Shown here: piece by piece, positions 1 through 9,011 of the stretch
How the letters are laid out: each line of letters opens with the position of its first letter
How positions within the stretch are numbered: position 1 is the first letter of the stretch
Assembly: GCA_947488755.1 (NCBI GenBank)
Contig: CANLAD010000001.1
Span: forward strand, 124,001 to 188,000
Source of the DNA: an uncultured Erythrobacter sp.
Lineage (GTDB): Bacteria > Pseudomonadota > Alphaproteobacteria > Sphingomonadales > Sphingomonadaceae
Direction of reading: 5' to 3'
Length of the DNA: 64,000 nucleotides
Program-made: the position numbers and the translations under genes
The notes under the pieces: model-generated
What the model was told of the DNA's origin: nothing
Database searches by the model: none
What the model saw: the letters and a program-made list of their open reading frames with translations, nothing else

Positions 1-173
1 GTCGTCACAACGCCCTGACCGCCTGTTGTCTGCACCCACGGCACGAAGATCAGGAACGCGATCGTAAGGGCGATGCCGATACCCAGCATCACAAAGACCG
101 CGCGGAAGACCTGTGGCATGCGCACGCTGTCGAGCGCGGTGAAGCGCGCCATATCCTCAACTGGACGCTCCAC
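1..173 (-). CDS. HlyD-type membrane fusion protein, N-terminal part only
   Basis: Only the first ~57 codons are in the window; the gene runs off the left edge. The readable part has a short charged cytoplasmic segment followed by one hydrophobic segment (about residues 24-45) and then WVQTTGGQG, the layout of periplasmic adaptors of type I exporters just after their single membrane anchor. The proposed GTG start (173-171) lies 3 bases after the stop of the upstream ABC gene, so the two are probably translationally coupled; an ATG seven codons later is an alternative. Adaptors of this family bridge an inner-membrane ABC exporter and an outer-membrane channel. The assignment is from the topology and neighbour, because the diagnostic lipoyl and barrel domains lie outside the window. 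Confidence 0.6.
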   Translation of the reverse strand, partial: MERPVEDMARFTALDSVRMPQVFRAVFVMLGIGIALTIAFLIFVPWVQTTGGQGVVT

Positions 174-175
174 GA

Positions 176-1957
176 TCAGGCCCCTCCCACGGCCGGTGCC
201 TTGATGCGGGCGAGCTTCGAACGAGCCTCATGGGCCATCGCTGATGTGGTGATAGCCTCCTGAAAGGCGTCGAAATCGGCGAATTGGCGCTGCCGCTGTG
301 CTTCGAGGAACAGGAACCGGTCGCAGCCCAGATTGATGCGACGACCCGTGAAATATATTACGGTCGTATAGGCCTGATCGCGCAATTGCTGGATTGCGCG
401 AGCGAGATGATCTTCCTCAAGCAGATCGAACAGGCGGCTCAGCACCAGGATGCGCGGCTGCTCAAGCAAGGCGTTGGCGAGTTTTAACTGCTGCAGTTCG
501 ACCGAAGAGAGCGGCCATCCAGTGGCCGCAATCGGCGTATCGAGTCCGTCTTTCAAAGTCGCCACCGTGTCGCTCAGTCCGACCGTGTCGAGAGCGGCAA
601 TCATGCGTTTGCTGGCCGTGTCGGGGCACGACAGGCTGAGATATTCGCGCATCGTCATGCCGACGAATGATGCGCGGTCGAGTACGTGGACATCCTTGCG
701 CAGGTTATAGGCCTCGATGTCCTGGAAATCGACGCCGCCAAGGGTCGCGAAACCGTTCTTTGGCTGTTCGTGCATCTTCAGCAGATTCGTGAAGAGGCGT
801 TGGACGCCGTGGTGGCTGGCTGCGGCCATGACGATCGAGCCGCTGGGTATTTCGAGATCGAAGACGGCGTCCTCATGACGCGCGCGCCCCTGGACGCCCT
901 GAAACACCAAGGTGTGGTCCTGCCCGGTTATGGCATCGTCGCCCTGCGGCTGCTCCTGCTCGACGTCATAGAACAGCGTCAGTTCCTCGATCGCGGCACA
1001 CAGATCGTAGAAATAGGTGAGATATGTCCCGATCTGCGCAACCCCGAAAAACGCCACGGACAAGACGAGTTCTGCAGCGACGAGCTGACCAAGTGTCAAT
1101 TGCCCCTGAATGACCAGCCATCCGCCAAGGCCCAGCAGGGCGGCGCTCGCAAGCGCGTAAAGCAGCAAAAAACCGAGCGTCTGGGCGAAATGCTGACGGA
1201 AATGGGTACGGCGGCTTTCAAGGTAACCGTGCGTCATCTCATCCGAGTGGTCGAGGGCGTGATCGATCCGCCGCTGCGATTTGAAGAAGCCATTGGAACC
1301 ACCGATGGTTTCAAGCCAGTTCGCGGTCGCATGTTTCGCGTGCGACATATCGATGCCGGTCCGGATCGCTCGCGCTCCCCAGACCAGCCAGATCACCCAT
1401 ATGAGTGCCGACATGACCAGCGTGAAGACGAGGAAAAGCGGATGGTAGAGCGATACCAGCACGAAGCCGACGAACACCTGCAACAGGACCGTGAAGCCGC
1501 CGATGAACAGAACAGGCAGGGCGCTCTGCACGATGATCACGTCGAAATAACGGTTGAACAGCGCGCTTGCCTTGTTGTCGCCGAAGAACGGATCCTGCGC
1601 ATAGACGGAGATCAGCGTGATCTCGGCAACCATGCGGGCGTAGAACCGGCGCGCGAACAGCTCCATCAGGTGGATACGCAGCGCATAAAGCAATCCGAAG
1701 ATGACAAGCAGGCCGAAGAGGGTAAGCGAAAGCACGACCAAAGGTGCGGTCAAAGCGGTATTCGCCACCGTGTTGACCAGCATTTGCACGGAAATCGGCG
1801 TTGCCAGTGACATGAGGCTGATGCCGATGCCATAGACCAGCGCAAGCCAATAGAAGCTGCGCTCCGGCTTCAAAATCTGCAGGAAGCGCCGAAAGAACTT
1901 CCCCAGCGACAGGCGGGTGCCGTAGCTCCCAGCGTCATTTGCCATTATCGCTGCCAC
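176..1957 (-). CDS. ABC exporter-like protein with degenerate, probably inactive ATPase domain
   Basis: This 593-residue protein has the type I exporter layout: a six-helix membrane domain (about residues 35-325) followed by a nucleotide-binding domain (about 345-565). Every ATPase motif looks destroyed. The Walker A position reads IVMAAASHHGVQ (about 375-386) with no GKS/T; the signature region reads LSSVELQQLKLANAL instead of LSGGQ; Walker B reads ILVLSRLFD, with S-R where the catalytic D-E should be; and the switch His is absent in IYFTGRR. The reading frame is nevertheless fully open, so this is not a simple pseudogene. It is followed by a HlyD-type adaptor gene. It may act as the silent half of a heterodimeric exporter or as a non-ATPase membrane protein. 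The start is a GTG at 1957; an in-frame ATG lies at 1945. Confidence 0.75.
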   Translation of the reverse strand: MAAIMANDAGSYGTRLSLGKFFRRFLQILKPERSFYWLALVYGIGISLMSLATPISVQMLVNTVANTALTAPLVVLSLTLFGLLVIFGLLYALRIHLMELFARRFYARMVAEITLISVYAQDPFFGDNKASALFNRYFDVIIVQSALPVLFIGGFTVLLQVFVGFVLVSLYHPLFLVFTLVMSALIWVIWLVWGARAIRTGIDMSHAKHATANWLETIGGSNGFFKSQRRIDHALDHSDEMTHGYLESRRTHFRQHFAQTLGFLLLYALASAALLGLGGWLVIQGQLTLGQLVAAELVLSVAFFGVAQIGTYLTYFYDLCAAIEELTLFYDVEQEQPQGDDAITGQDHTLVFQGVQGRARHEDAVFDLEIPSGSIVMAAASHHGVQRLFTNLLKMHEQPKNGFATLGGVDFQDIEAYNLRKDVHVLDRASFVGMTMREYLSLSCPDTASKRMIAALDTVGLSDTVATLKDGLDTPIAATGWPLSSVELQQLKLANALLEQPRILVLSRLFDLLEEDHLARAIQQLRDQAYTTVIYFTGRRINLGCDRFLFLEAQRQRQFADFDAFQEAITTSAMAHEARSKLARIKAPAVGGA

Positions 1958-2206
1958 ATCCTGAATACTGATGGCCTAAGCCATCGTCCGAAAACTCTGC
2001 CGCGGTCTATTCGACAGGTGCTGGTGTTACTCCGTTCGAAATAGATCATGGCGACTGGTGCCGCAAGTTCGGCTTATGCATCGAGCGCGGGTGATAGCGT
2101 GGTCCGATCCGGAGATCAGCCTAAACTCGACAGCGCTGAATCGCGCGTTAATGGCGAGCATGAATGTTTACGCGAAGCAAGCACAAACGCCGCTTTGGCC
2201 AACGTC

Positions 2207-3340
2207 ATGAATGATGAAGCGGCGATCGTGCTGGTCGGTGGCGGCCATGCGCATGGCGCGGTGCTGGCCGACTGGATCGAAAACGGGTTGCCATGCGATA
2301 ACGCGATCCTTGTCACCCCAGCCAGGCATTTGCGCTATTCCGGGATGGTGCCGGCCTGGATTTCCGGGTTTTACAAGCGCGATGAAGGCCTGGTCGATGT
2401 TGCTGCGCTGGCCCAGAAGGCAGGTGCGCGTCTGCTACTCGATCGCTGCGTCGCCATCGATCCCGAACGGCGGATGATTGCGACCGCTGAAGGCGCGCGC
2501 ATCGGGTTCGAAACTGCCTCCATCGATACAGGCGGGGTGGGGAGGGCAGCTGAGGTGCTGGGTGACGACCCCCGGTTGCTCGATGTTCGGCCAATCGACC
2601 GATTTGTGGAGCGATTGGCCAAGGCGACCAAGCCAATCGATGACGAGGCTCCCCACATTCTGGTGGCGGGTGGCGGCGCAGGCGGGACCGAGCTTGCATT
2701 CGGACTGCGCAACATGGCGGGTCGCTCCAAGCGTCCGCGTGTCACCTTCGCGCTGGGCGATGATGGCTTGCTGCCAGACTTCTCCCCGGCAGTCCGAGAC
2801 AAGGTTCGCGATGAGCTGAAGCGCCAGGACATCGCGGCGATCGAGGGCGATGCCTGGCTGAGATCGGGCGAATTCGGCGTAGCGGAGCGCGTGTTGGAGC
2901 CGGTCGATCTGGTCGTCGCGGCTTTGGGCAGTGCTGCTCCTGAATGGCCTAGCGAAGGGGGGCTCGCCTGCGATGATGCCGGTTTCATAGCGGTCGATCG
3001 CTATCAGCGCAGCGTCTCCCATCCACACGTTTTCGCGGTGGGCGACGTTGCTGCTCGCCGGGATCGCGACCTGCCCCATTCTGGGGTTCACGCGGTGTTC
3101 GCCGGACCGGTTCTAGCCAAGAACCTGCGCGCCGTCTGCGCGGGAGAAGAGCCGCACAAGTCATACACACCGCGCTGGAACAACCTCTATCTGATGTCGA
3201 CCGGCACCGGTTCGGCCATCGCGAGCTATGGCCCGCTGGCTGCGCAAGGACGGTGGGTGGCAAAGCTCAAGGACTGGATCGACCGGCGCTGGATCGCAAA
3301 ATACCGCGCGCTTGCGCAGGAATGTTGCGATGCCGAGTAA
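2207..3340 (+). CDS. FAD-dependent pyridine nucleotide-disulfide-type oxidoreductase (SelD-associated/NDH-2-like family)
   Basis: The protein resembles the flavoprotein family often found alone or fused to the N-terminus of SelD (TIGR03169-like), distantly related to type II NADH dehydrogenases. Visible motifs are the N-terminal dinucleotide fold VLVGGGHAHG, a second fold ILVAGGGAGGTELA near the middle for NAD(P)H, and the C-terminal FAD motif VFAVGDVAA. No CxxxxC redox pair is seen. I chose the ATG at 2207 (377 residues), which begins just before the first fold; the frame is open back to an ATG at 2048, but the extra 53 residues look like non-conserved sequence. It is the first gene of a co-directional set ending at 7923. 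The natural electron acceptor cannot be told from sequence; a quinone is possible. Confidence 0.7.
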   Translation: MNDEAAIVLVGGGHAHGAVLADWIENGLPCDNAILVTPARHLRYSGMVPAWISGFYKRDEGLVDVAALAQKAGARLLLDRCVAIDPERRMIATAEGARIGFETASIDTGGVGRAAEVLGDDPRLLDVRPIDRFVERLAKATKPIDDEAPHILVAGGGAGGTELAFGLRNMAGRSKRPRVTFALGDDGLLPDFSPAVRDKVRDELKRQDIAAIEGDAWLRSGEFGVAERVLEPVDLVVAALGSAAPEWPSEGGLACDDAGFIAVDRYQRSVSHPHVFAVGDVAARRDRDLPHSGVHAVFAGPVLAKNLRAVCAGEEPHKSYTPRWNNLYLMSTGTGSAIASYGPLAAQGRWVAKLKDWIDRRWIAKYRALAQECCDAE

Positions 3341-3385
3341 CCAAACCGCGAGGCCGTGCGAATAGCGGGCCATAGGGGAATCTGA

Positions 3386-5524
3386 ATGAAGAAACTCGCC
3401 ATCATCGCCGCGCTCACGGCGCTCATTGCTGCTTATTTCCTGTTCGACCTCGGGCAATACCTGACGCTCGACGGGATCAAGCAGGTCGGCGACCGGGTTG
3501 AGGCGATACAAGCGGACAATCCTGTTGCCGTGCTGGTAGGGTTCTTCCTAATCTATGTTGCGGTGACCGCCGCCTCCCTGCCAGGCGCGGCCATCATGAC
3601 GTTGGCGGCGGGTGCGCTGTTCGGGCTGGTGACCGGCACGATCCTCGTCTCCTTCGCCTCCACAATCGGCGCGACGCTCGCTTTTCTCGCATCACGCTAC
3701 GTCTTGCGCGACTGGGTCGAGAGCAAGTTCGGCAACCGGTTGAAGACGATAAATGCCGGGCTGGAGCGCGACGGGCCGTTCTACCTCTTCACCATCCGCA
3801 TGATCCCGCTGATCCCGTTCTTCGCGGTCAATCTCGTGATGGGGCTGACCCGTATCAGGACGTGGACATTCGCCTGGGTGAGCCAGATCGGGATGCTGCT
3901 GGGGACCATCGTCTACGTCAATGCCGGAACGCAGCTGGCGCAGATCGAAAGCACATCCGGCCTGCTGTCGCCCGCGCTGATCGGCTCGTTCGTGCTGCTG
4001 GGCCTGGTGCCGTGGATCGCGAAGGGGATCGTCGGCATCATCCGTCGCCGCAAGGTCTATGCCGGGTTCGATCGCCCCAAGGGTTACGACCAAAATCTGA
4101 TCGTCATCGGCGCGGGGTCCGCGGGGCTCGTCTCCGCCTATATCGCCGCGCAGGTGAAGGCGGGTGTCACGCTGATCGAGAACGACAAGATGGGCGGCGA
4201 TTGCCTCAACACTGGCTGCGTGCCGTCCAAGGCGCTGATTAAGAGCGCGAAGGTGGCGGCAAGCATGCGCAATGCCGACCGCTACGGGCTTGCGCCGGTC
4301 GAGCCGCAGGTTCCTTTCCCCAAGGTCATCGAACGGGTGCAGGGCGCCATCCGCACCATCGAACCGCATGACAGCGTCGAGCGCTATGAGGGCCTGGGCG
4401 TCGATGTCGTGCTTGGATATGCGACCATCATCGACCCCTGGACGGTCGAAGTCGCTCGGCATGACGGCGAAACCCAGCGTCTGACCGCGCGCAGTATCGT
4501 CATCGCGAGCGGCGCGAAGCCCTTCGTGCCCCCGATCGAAGGGCTGGAAGGGTCCGGTTATCTCACCAGCGACACAATGTGGGACGCCTTTGCGCAGATG
4601 AACGAAGTGCCCCGGCGCGTCGCGGTGCTGGGCGGCGGGCCGATCGGATGCGAGCTGTCACAAGCCCTCTCCCGGCTCGGGGCCGAAGTCATCCAGATCG
4701 AACGGAATGAGCGCGTTCTGGCCCGCGAGGATGACGACGTGTCGGCGTTGGCGAAGGAAACCCTTGAGGCGACTGGCGTTACCGTCTTGACCGGGCACGA
4801 GGCGGTTCGGGTGGACGACGGCCGCGTCATTGCGAAGTCGGACGATCAAGAGCGCGAGATACCCTTCGATACGCTGATCGTTGCAGTCGGACGTGCCGCA
4901 CGGCTTGAGGGCTATGGGCTGGAAAAGCTCGGCATCGATACCGCCAAGACGGTCGTTCACGATGAGTTTCTGGCGACCAAATTCCCCAACATCTTCGTCG
5001 CCGGAGACGCTGCCGGGCCTTACCAGTATACCCATGCCGCCAGTCACCAGGCCTGGTATGCCAGCGTGAACGCCTTGTTCGGCCAATTCCGCAAGTTCAA
5101 AGCCGATTACCGCGTCCTGCCCGCCGTCACCTTCCTCGATCCCGAAGTGGCACGGGTGGGCCTGAACGAACGTGAGGCGACCGAGCAGGACACCGCCTAC
5201 GAAGTCACGACCTATGACATGTCCGAAAGCGACAGAGCGATAGCAGAGAGTGACACAAGGGGGTTCGTCAAGGTGCTGACGGTGCCGGGCAAGGACACGA
5301 TCCTTGGCGCGACAGTCGTTGCTGCGAATGCGGGCGAGTTGATCGCGGAATTCACGCTCGCGATGAAACAGAACATAGGACTCAACGCGCTGCTCGGGAC
5401 GGTGCACGCCTATCCGACGCTTGCCGAAGCCAACAAGTTCGTCGCAGGCAATTGGAAGCGCGCAAACAAGCCCGACAAATTGCTCGACATTGCCGAGCGC
5501 TATTTCGCCTGGCGCCGCGGTTGA
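3386..5524 (+). CDS. TVP38/TMEM64 (DedA-like) membrane domain fused to a mercuric-reductase-like flavoprotein
   Basis: This is a 712-residue two-domain protein. Residues 1 to about 220 form a TVP38/TMEM64-type (VTT domain) membrane module with several hydrophobic segments. Residues about 235-712 are a class I pyridine nucleotide-disulfide oxidoreductase: FAD fold LIVIGAGSAGLVSAY, redox-active GGDCLNTGCVPSKA (C-x4-C), NAD fold VAVLGGGPIGCE, FAD contact IFVAGDAAG, and the dimerisation active-site region HAYPTLAEA. It lacks the N-terminal HMA domain and the C-terminal vicinal cysteines of true MerA, so mercury reduction is not supported. The fusion tethers a disulfide reductase to the inner membrane. 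It lies 45 bases after the preceding flavoprotein gene and 30 bases before a DoxX-like gene. Its substrate is unknown; quinones, low-molecular-weight thiols or metal(loid)s are possible. Confidence 0.85.
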   Translation: MKKLAIIAALTALIAAYFLFDLGQYLTLDGIKQVGDRVEAIQADNPVAVLVGFFLIYVAVTAASLPGAAIMTLAAGALFGLVTGTILVSFASTIGATLAFLASRYVLRDWVESKFGNRLKTINAGLERDGPFYLFTIRMIPLIPFFAVNLVMGLTRIRTWTFAWVSQIGMLLGTIVYVNAGTQLAQIESTSGLLSPALIGSFVLLGLVPWIAKGIVGIIRRRKVYAGFDRPKGYDQNLIVIGAGSAGLVSAYIAAQVKAGVTLIENDKMGGDCLNTGCVPSKALIKSAKVAASMRNADRYGLAPVEPQVPFPKVIERVQGAIRTIEPHDSVERYEGLGVDVVLGYATIIDPWTVEVARHDGETQRLTARSIVIASGAKPFVPPIEGLEGSGYLTSDTMWDAFAQMNEVPRRVAVLGGGPIGCELSQALSRLGAEVIQIERNERVLAREDDDVSALAKETLEATGVTVLTGHEAVRVDDGRVIAKSDDQEREIPFDTLIVAVGRAARLEGYGLEKLGIDTAKTVVHDEFLATKFPNIFVAGDAAGPYQYTHAASHQAWYASVNALFGQFRKFKADYRVLPAVTFLDPEVARVGLNEREATEQDTAYEVTTYDMSESDRAIAESDTRGFVKVLTVPGKDTILGATVVAANAGELIAEFTLAMKQNIGLNALLGTVHAYPTLAEANKFVAGNWKRANKPDKLLDIAERYFAWRRG

Positions 5525-5554
5525 GCCGCTGGAGCCCTATTGGAGACACCCGCC

Positions 5555-5986
5555 ATGCTTACAAAGATATCTCTTCTCATTATGCGCATCGGCACCGGGA
5601 TGCTGCTCGTCCTGTGGGGCGGCGCACGCCTGTTTCGCGAGGGGATGGGGGCGGGCCTTGCCGAGAAGTATTATGGCGGCGTCGGCGCGGATACGACGTT
5701 GCAGACCGCTTTTGCGAGTGTCGAGGTGCTGATTGGCGTGCTGGTGGTGGTCGGGCTGTTTCGCAAATACGCGCTGATCGCGCAGGCCATCATCTTGGTT
5801 GGCGGCGCGGCGGCGATTTGGAAGCATTTCCTCGATCCGTTCGGCCTGTATCTGTTCACCGAGCCGGGCGATGCAAACCTGCTGTTCTTCCCCTCGCTCA
5901 CTGTGGCTGGTGCGGCGCTGGCTCTGATCGCCTTGCGCAAGCAGGACACGCTGGCGCTCGACCGGCTTTTGCGCAAAGGACGTTGA
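5555..5986 (+). CDS. DoxX-like small membrane protein
   Basis: This is a 143-residue protein with four hydrophobic segments and an N-terminal G-x-G-M-L-L-V-L-W-G-G-A-R-L-F pattern, then LIGVLVVVGLF in the second half, as in DoxX/DoxD-type and related quinone-linked membrane proteins. The ATG at 5555 is preceded by GGAG at a good distance; the in-frame TTG at 5540 overlaps that site and is less likely. It sits between the membrane-anchored flavoprotein and a nucleoside-type transporter in one apparent operon. The family is poorly characterised, and the link to redox is inferred from the neighbours. Confidence 0.55.
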   Translation: MLTKISLLIMRIGTGMLLVLWGGARLFREGMGAGLAEKYYGGVGADTTLQTAFASVEVLIGVLVVVGLFRKYALIAQAIILVGGAAAIWKHFLDPFGLYLFTEPGDANLLFFPSLTVAGAALALIALRKQDTLALDRLLRKGR

Positions 5987-6011
5987 ACGCGGCGTAGTCA
6001 GGGGCCTGAAC

Positions 6012-7310
6012 TTGGAAATATTCGACCAGTTGCGCGGTGCCATAGGGATCGCCGTGCTGCTGCTGATCGCATGGGGCCTCAGCGAGAACCGCCAGGGCCG
6101 CCCTGGCGCGCTCTGGATCGCCGGAGCGCTCGCGCTGCAAGGTGCTTTGGCTCTGCTGATCGTGCGGGTGCCGTTCGTGTGGAACGGCGTGATGCTCGCG
6201 AACGATGCGGTCACCGCGATCGAGCGGGCGACGCTGGACGGCTCGTCCTACATGTTCGGCTATCTCGGCGGTGCGCCGCTACCGTTCGAGTTGAAGGAGG
6301 GCGTCGACCCTCCGCTCATCATCGCGTTTCAGATCCTGCCGCTCGTCATCGTGTTCTCCGCGCTGGCCGCCCTGCTGTGGCATTGGGGCGTGCTGCGCTG
6401 GCTGGTGAATGGGCTGTCGTTCCTGCTGCGCCGCACGCTTGGGGTGAGCGGCGTTGTCGGCCTCGCAGGCGGAGCGAACATGTTTCTCGGCGTCGTCGAA
6501 AGCCCATTAGCCGTGCGGGCGTATTTCGCTCGGATCAGCCGGGCGGAGCTGTTTCAGATCATGGTGCTGGCCATGTCGACGATCAGCGGTGCGATCCTGA
6601 TCCTCTATGCGACAACCTTGCGCCAGACGCTCGATGATGCCGTGGGCCACATGATCTCCGCCTCGCTCGTCTCGCTTCCCGCCGCGCTTCTGGTCGCGCG
6701 TCTGATGGTTCCGGGTGAGGTTGGGGAGGTCGGGACTGCTGTGGACCGGGGCGAGGAAAGCGCGAAAAGCGGCGGCGAGCCGGGCCTCAAATACGAAAGC
6801 AGCATCGATGCGATCGTGAAGGGCACGATGGACGGAATGCAACTGTTCCTCGCGGTTATCGCCGTCATCATCGTGATCTTTGCGCTCGTGTCGCTGGCCG
6901 ATCAAATCCTGGCGGTGCTTCCGCTGGTCGAGGGCGCGCCGGTGACGCTGAAGCGCGTGTTCGGCTGGCTGTTCGCGCCGTTCATGTGGCTGATCGGCGT
7001 TCCCTGGGCCGAAGCGCAGGCCGCAGGGGCACTGATGGGGACCAAGGCGGTGCTGAACGAGTACGTAGCCTACCTCGAACTCGCCGCACTGCCGCCCGAC
7101 ACATTCAGCGAACGTGGGCTGCTGATCGTGACCTACGCGCTGTGCGGGGTCGCTAACCTCGCCAGCGTTGGCCTACTGGTTTCAACCATAGGAACTTTGT
7201 GTCCCGAGCGGCGCGCGGAGACCGCGGGGCTGGGCATTCGCAGCTGGATCGCGGGCAACATGGCGACCGCGATGACGGGGGCGTGGATCGGCCTCGTGAC
7301 GATCGCGTAG
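6012..7310 (+). CDS. Concentrative nucleoside transporter (CNT/NupC family)
   Basis: This is a 432-residue polytopic membrane protein. The segment GGANMFLGVVESPLAVRAYF matches the conserved CNT signature in which a Gln/Asn-x-F-x-G-x-(T/V)-E-(A/S)-P-L loop binds nucleoside and cation. The C-terminal half contains NEYVAYLEL and the final YALCGVANLASVG segment, also typical of the family. The predicted role is H+ or Na+ symport of nucleosides across the inner membrane. The start appears to be TTG (6012), preceded by a G-rich stretch; no ATG occurs in frame until after the first hydrophobic segments. It lies 25 bases after the DoxX-like gene and 10 bases before the next gene. Its link to the redox genes is unexplained. 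Confidence 0.8.
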   Translation: MEIFDQLRGAIGIAVLLLIAWGLSENRQGRPGALWIAGALALQGALALLIVRVPFVWNGVMLANDAVTAIERATLDGSSYMFGYLGGAPLPFELKEGVDPPLIIAFQILPLVIVFSALAALLWHWGVLRWLVNGLSFLLRRTLGVSGVVGLAGGANMFLGVVESPLAVRAYFARISRAELFQIMVLAMSTISGAILILYATTLRQTLDDAVGHMISASLVSLPAALLVARLMVPGEVGEVGTAVDRGEESAKSGGEPGLKYESSIDAIVKGTMDGMQLFLAVIAVIIVIFALVSLADQILAVLPLVEGAPVTLKRVFGWLFAPFMWLIGVPWAEAQAAGALMGTKAVLNEYVAYLELAALPPDTFSERGLLIVTYALCGVANLASVGLLVSTIGTLCPERRAETAGLGIRSWIAGNMATAMTGAWIGLVTIA

Positions 7311-7320
7311 GATTGACACC

Positions 7321-7923
7321 ATGCTCGATGCCAAGCTCCGCCCGCTGATCGACCCGCCGCTCAACCGCGTGGGCAGGATGCTGGCGCGCGCCGGGATCAG
7401 CGCGAACATGCTGACCTTCGCCGGGCTGGCGCTCGGGCTGGGCGCAGCGGCGGCGATCGCATTGGGCGAGATCGGATGGGGTCTGGCGCTGATCCTCGGC
7501 AACCGCCTGCTGGACGGGCTGGACGGGGCGGTCGCTCGGGCCACAACTCCGACCGACCTTGGCGGCTATTTCGATATCGTTGCCGATTTCGCCTTCTATG
7601 TGTCGGTCCCGGTCGGGTTCGGCCTCTGGTTGGAGGCCAATACCCTGCCTGCCCTGGTCCTGGTCGCGAGCTTTGTGCTGACCGGCATCAGCTTCCTCGC
7701 CTTCGCTGTCATCGCTGCCAATCGCGGTGAGGAAACCACGGCGCATGGGGCCAAGAGCTTTTTCTACTCCACCGGCCTTGCCGAAGGCAGTGAGACGATC
7801 GCGGTGTTCGTCGCGATGTGCCTGTTTCCGGCATGGTTCGCGTGGCTGGCCTATGGCTATGCCGCCCTGTGCGTGCTGACGGTCATTCAGCGCAGCGCGT
7901 TCGCCATCGCGCGGTTCAGGTGA
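7321..7923 (+). CDS. CDP-alcohol phosphatidyltransferase family protein
   Basis: This 200-residue membrane protein carries the full family motif D-G-x2-D-G-x2-A-R-x8-G-x3-D-x3-D, seen as DGLDGAVARA, then GGYFDIVADF (about residues 62-87). Enzymes with this motif transfer a phosphoalcohol from a CDP-linked lipid or CDP-alcohol to an acceptor hydroxyl, using two metal ions bound by the aspartates. Several hydrophobic segments surround the motif. It is the last gene of the plus-strand set starting at 2207, 10 bases after the nucleoside transporter gene. The substrate cannot be assigned; the subfamily is the stand-alone, short type rather than classical PgsA or PssA. Confidence 0.8.
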   Translation: MLDAKLRPLIDPPLNRVGRMLARAGISANMLTFAGLALGLGAAAAIALGEIGWGLALILGNRLLDGLDGAVARATTPTDLGGYFDIVADFAFYVSVPVGFGLWLEANTLPALVLVASFVLTGISFLAFAVIAANRGEETTAHGAKSFFYSTGLAEGSETIAVFVAMCLFPAWFAWLAYGYAALCVLTVIQRSAFAIARFR

Positions 7924-7932
7924 GGGCGCGGA

Positions 7933-8736
7933 TCAGCGCTGGCCGATCTGACCCGCGACCAGCTCGCGCAGTTCTGCGATGCGATCGGCATTCGCGCCCA
8001 GATCACTGCGCCCGACCCGACTGACCGAGCGAAAGTCGATTTCGTTCTCGCCGACGCGTGCGACCACGTCGTCCTTGAACCCGTACCAGAACGTCTCCGC
8101 GACGCCCTCTACCCGGCCTGCCTCGACGTCTGAGCGGATATTCTGCATCCCCATGTTCCCCATCGCCGCAGCGACGGCGGCCACCCCGTCTGCCCGGCTC
8201 GCGCCGCCCAGCGGTAACGGCGAGAGATCGGCGTAGGTTTCGTTGATAATCTGTGCATGGGACTTGATCGCGAGTTCGGGCGGACTGTTCGCGTACATCT
8301 CGGTTTCACCCAGCGGCGTCTGATAATCGTGCAGCGGGTTGGCCTCTGCTTCCGCCCTCATCTCCAACGTCGCGGGGGAAAACTGCGGCGGGTCCGACGT
8401 GTCGGTCGCTACGTCGTGGATGGGGTTGTCGGTCGCAGTGCTGCGCAGCGATAGAAACTGGGCAAACGCGATGGCTGGCAAAAGAAGCCCGACAATCGCT
8501 ATCCCGAGTGCGAATTTGCTGCGTGGCTTTCGGAAAAGCGCGATGATGAGCGAGACCAGCGCGGCGAGCGCAACGATGCCGAGAAGGATTGGACCGGCCT
8601 GGATCACCATTGCGCCAAGGCCGAATTCATATCCCCACAGCCCGATCTTCGTGCCCAATGCGGCAATCGCAAAATAGAGCGGCAGGATTATGATGAGCGC
8701 GAGGACGAGTTTGGAATGCCAGGACAGATTTTTCAT
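7933..8736 (-). CDS. DUF1499-family membrane protein
   Basis: This is a 267-residue protein with three N-terminal hydrophobic segments and a soluble C-terminal part containing NPIHDVATDTSDPPQF and, near the end, DDVVARVGENEIDFRSVSR-VGRSDLGAN, features I associate with DUF1499. The function of this family is unknown. The ATG at 8736 is preceded by GGAGA at a good distance and starts directly before the first membrane segment; a further in-frame ATG lies 21 bases upstream. The gene converges on the CDP-alcohol phosphatidyltransferase gene with 9 bases between stops, and is divergent from the pseudoazurin-like gene. Confidence 0.65.
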   Translation of the reverse strand: MKNLSWHSKLVLALIIILPLYFAIAALGTKIGLWGYEFGLGAMVIQAGPILLGIVALAALVSLIIALFRKPRSKFALGIAIVGLLLPAIAFAQFLSLRSTATDNPIHDVATDTSDPPQFSPATLEMRAEAEANPLHDYQTPLGETEMYANSPPELAIKSHAQIINETYADLSPLPLGGASRADGVAAVAAAMGNMGMQNIRSDVEAGRVEGVAETFWYGFKDDVVARVGENEIDFRSVSRVGRSDLGANADRIAELRELVAGQIGQR

Positions 8737-9011
8737 GCCGTCTCCATTAGCGCGCATCCGACATTAGGCAATCCATCGTATGTTTCATCGCCGGGTCTGC
8801 AATCCGGGGTTGCGGGAAAAAGCGAGGCTCGGCACAACGAACGTGGGAACGCAAATGGGGTGCCGGGAAACCGAAAGGCGCTCGCGCGTTGCCAACCAGA
8901 CACTTTACGCCCTATTGCGTCGGGTGAACTGTCGGCTGCGAATTTATGGAGCAAAATCTCCGATGTTCTCGCTTGGCAGTGGTGGACACGAAAAAAGGGA
9001 ATTACAGACAC

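Noticed and set aside
686..1810. Long open frame on the plus strand opposite the ABC exporter gene
   Set aside because: Its product is rich in Arg, Gln, Asp and His without domain structure; the minus-strand frame has a clear exporter membrane domain.
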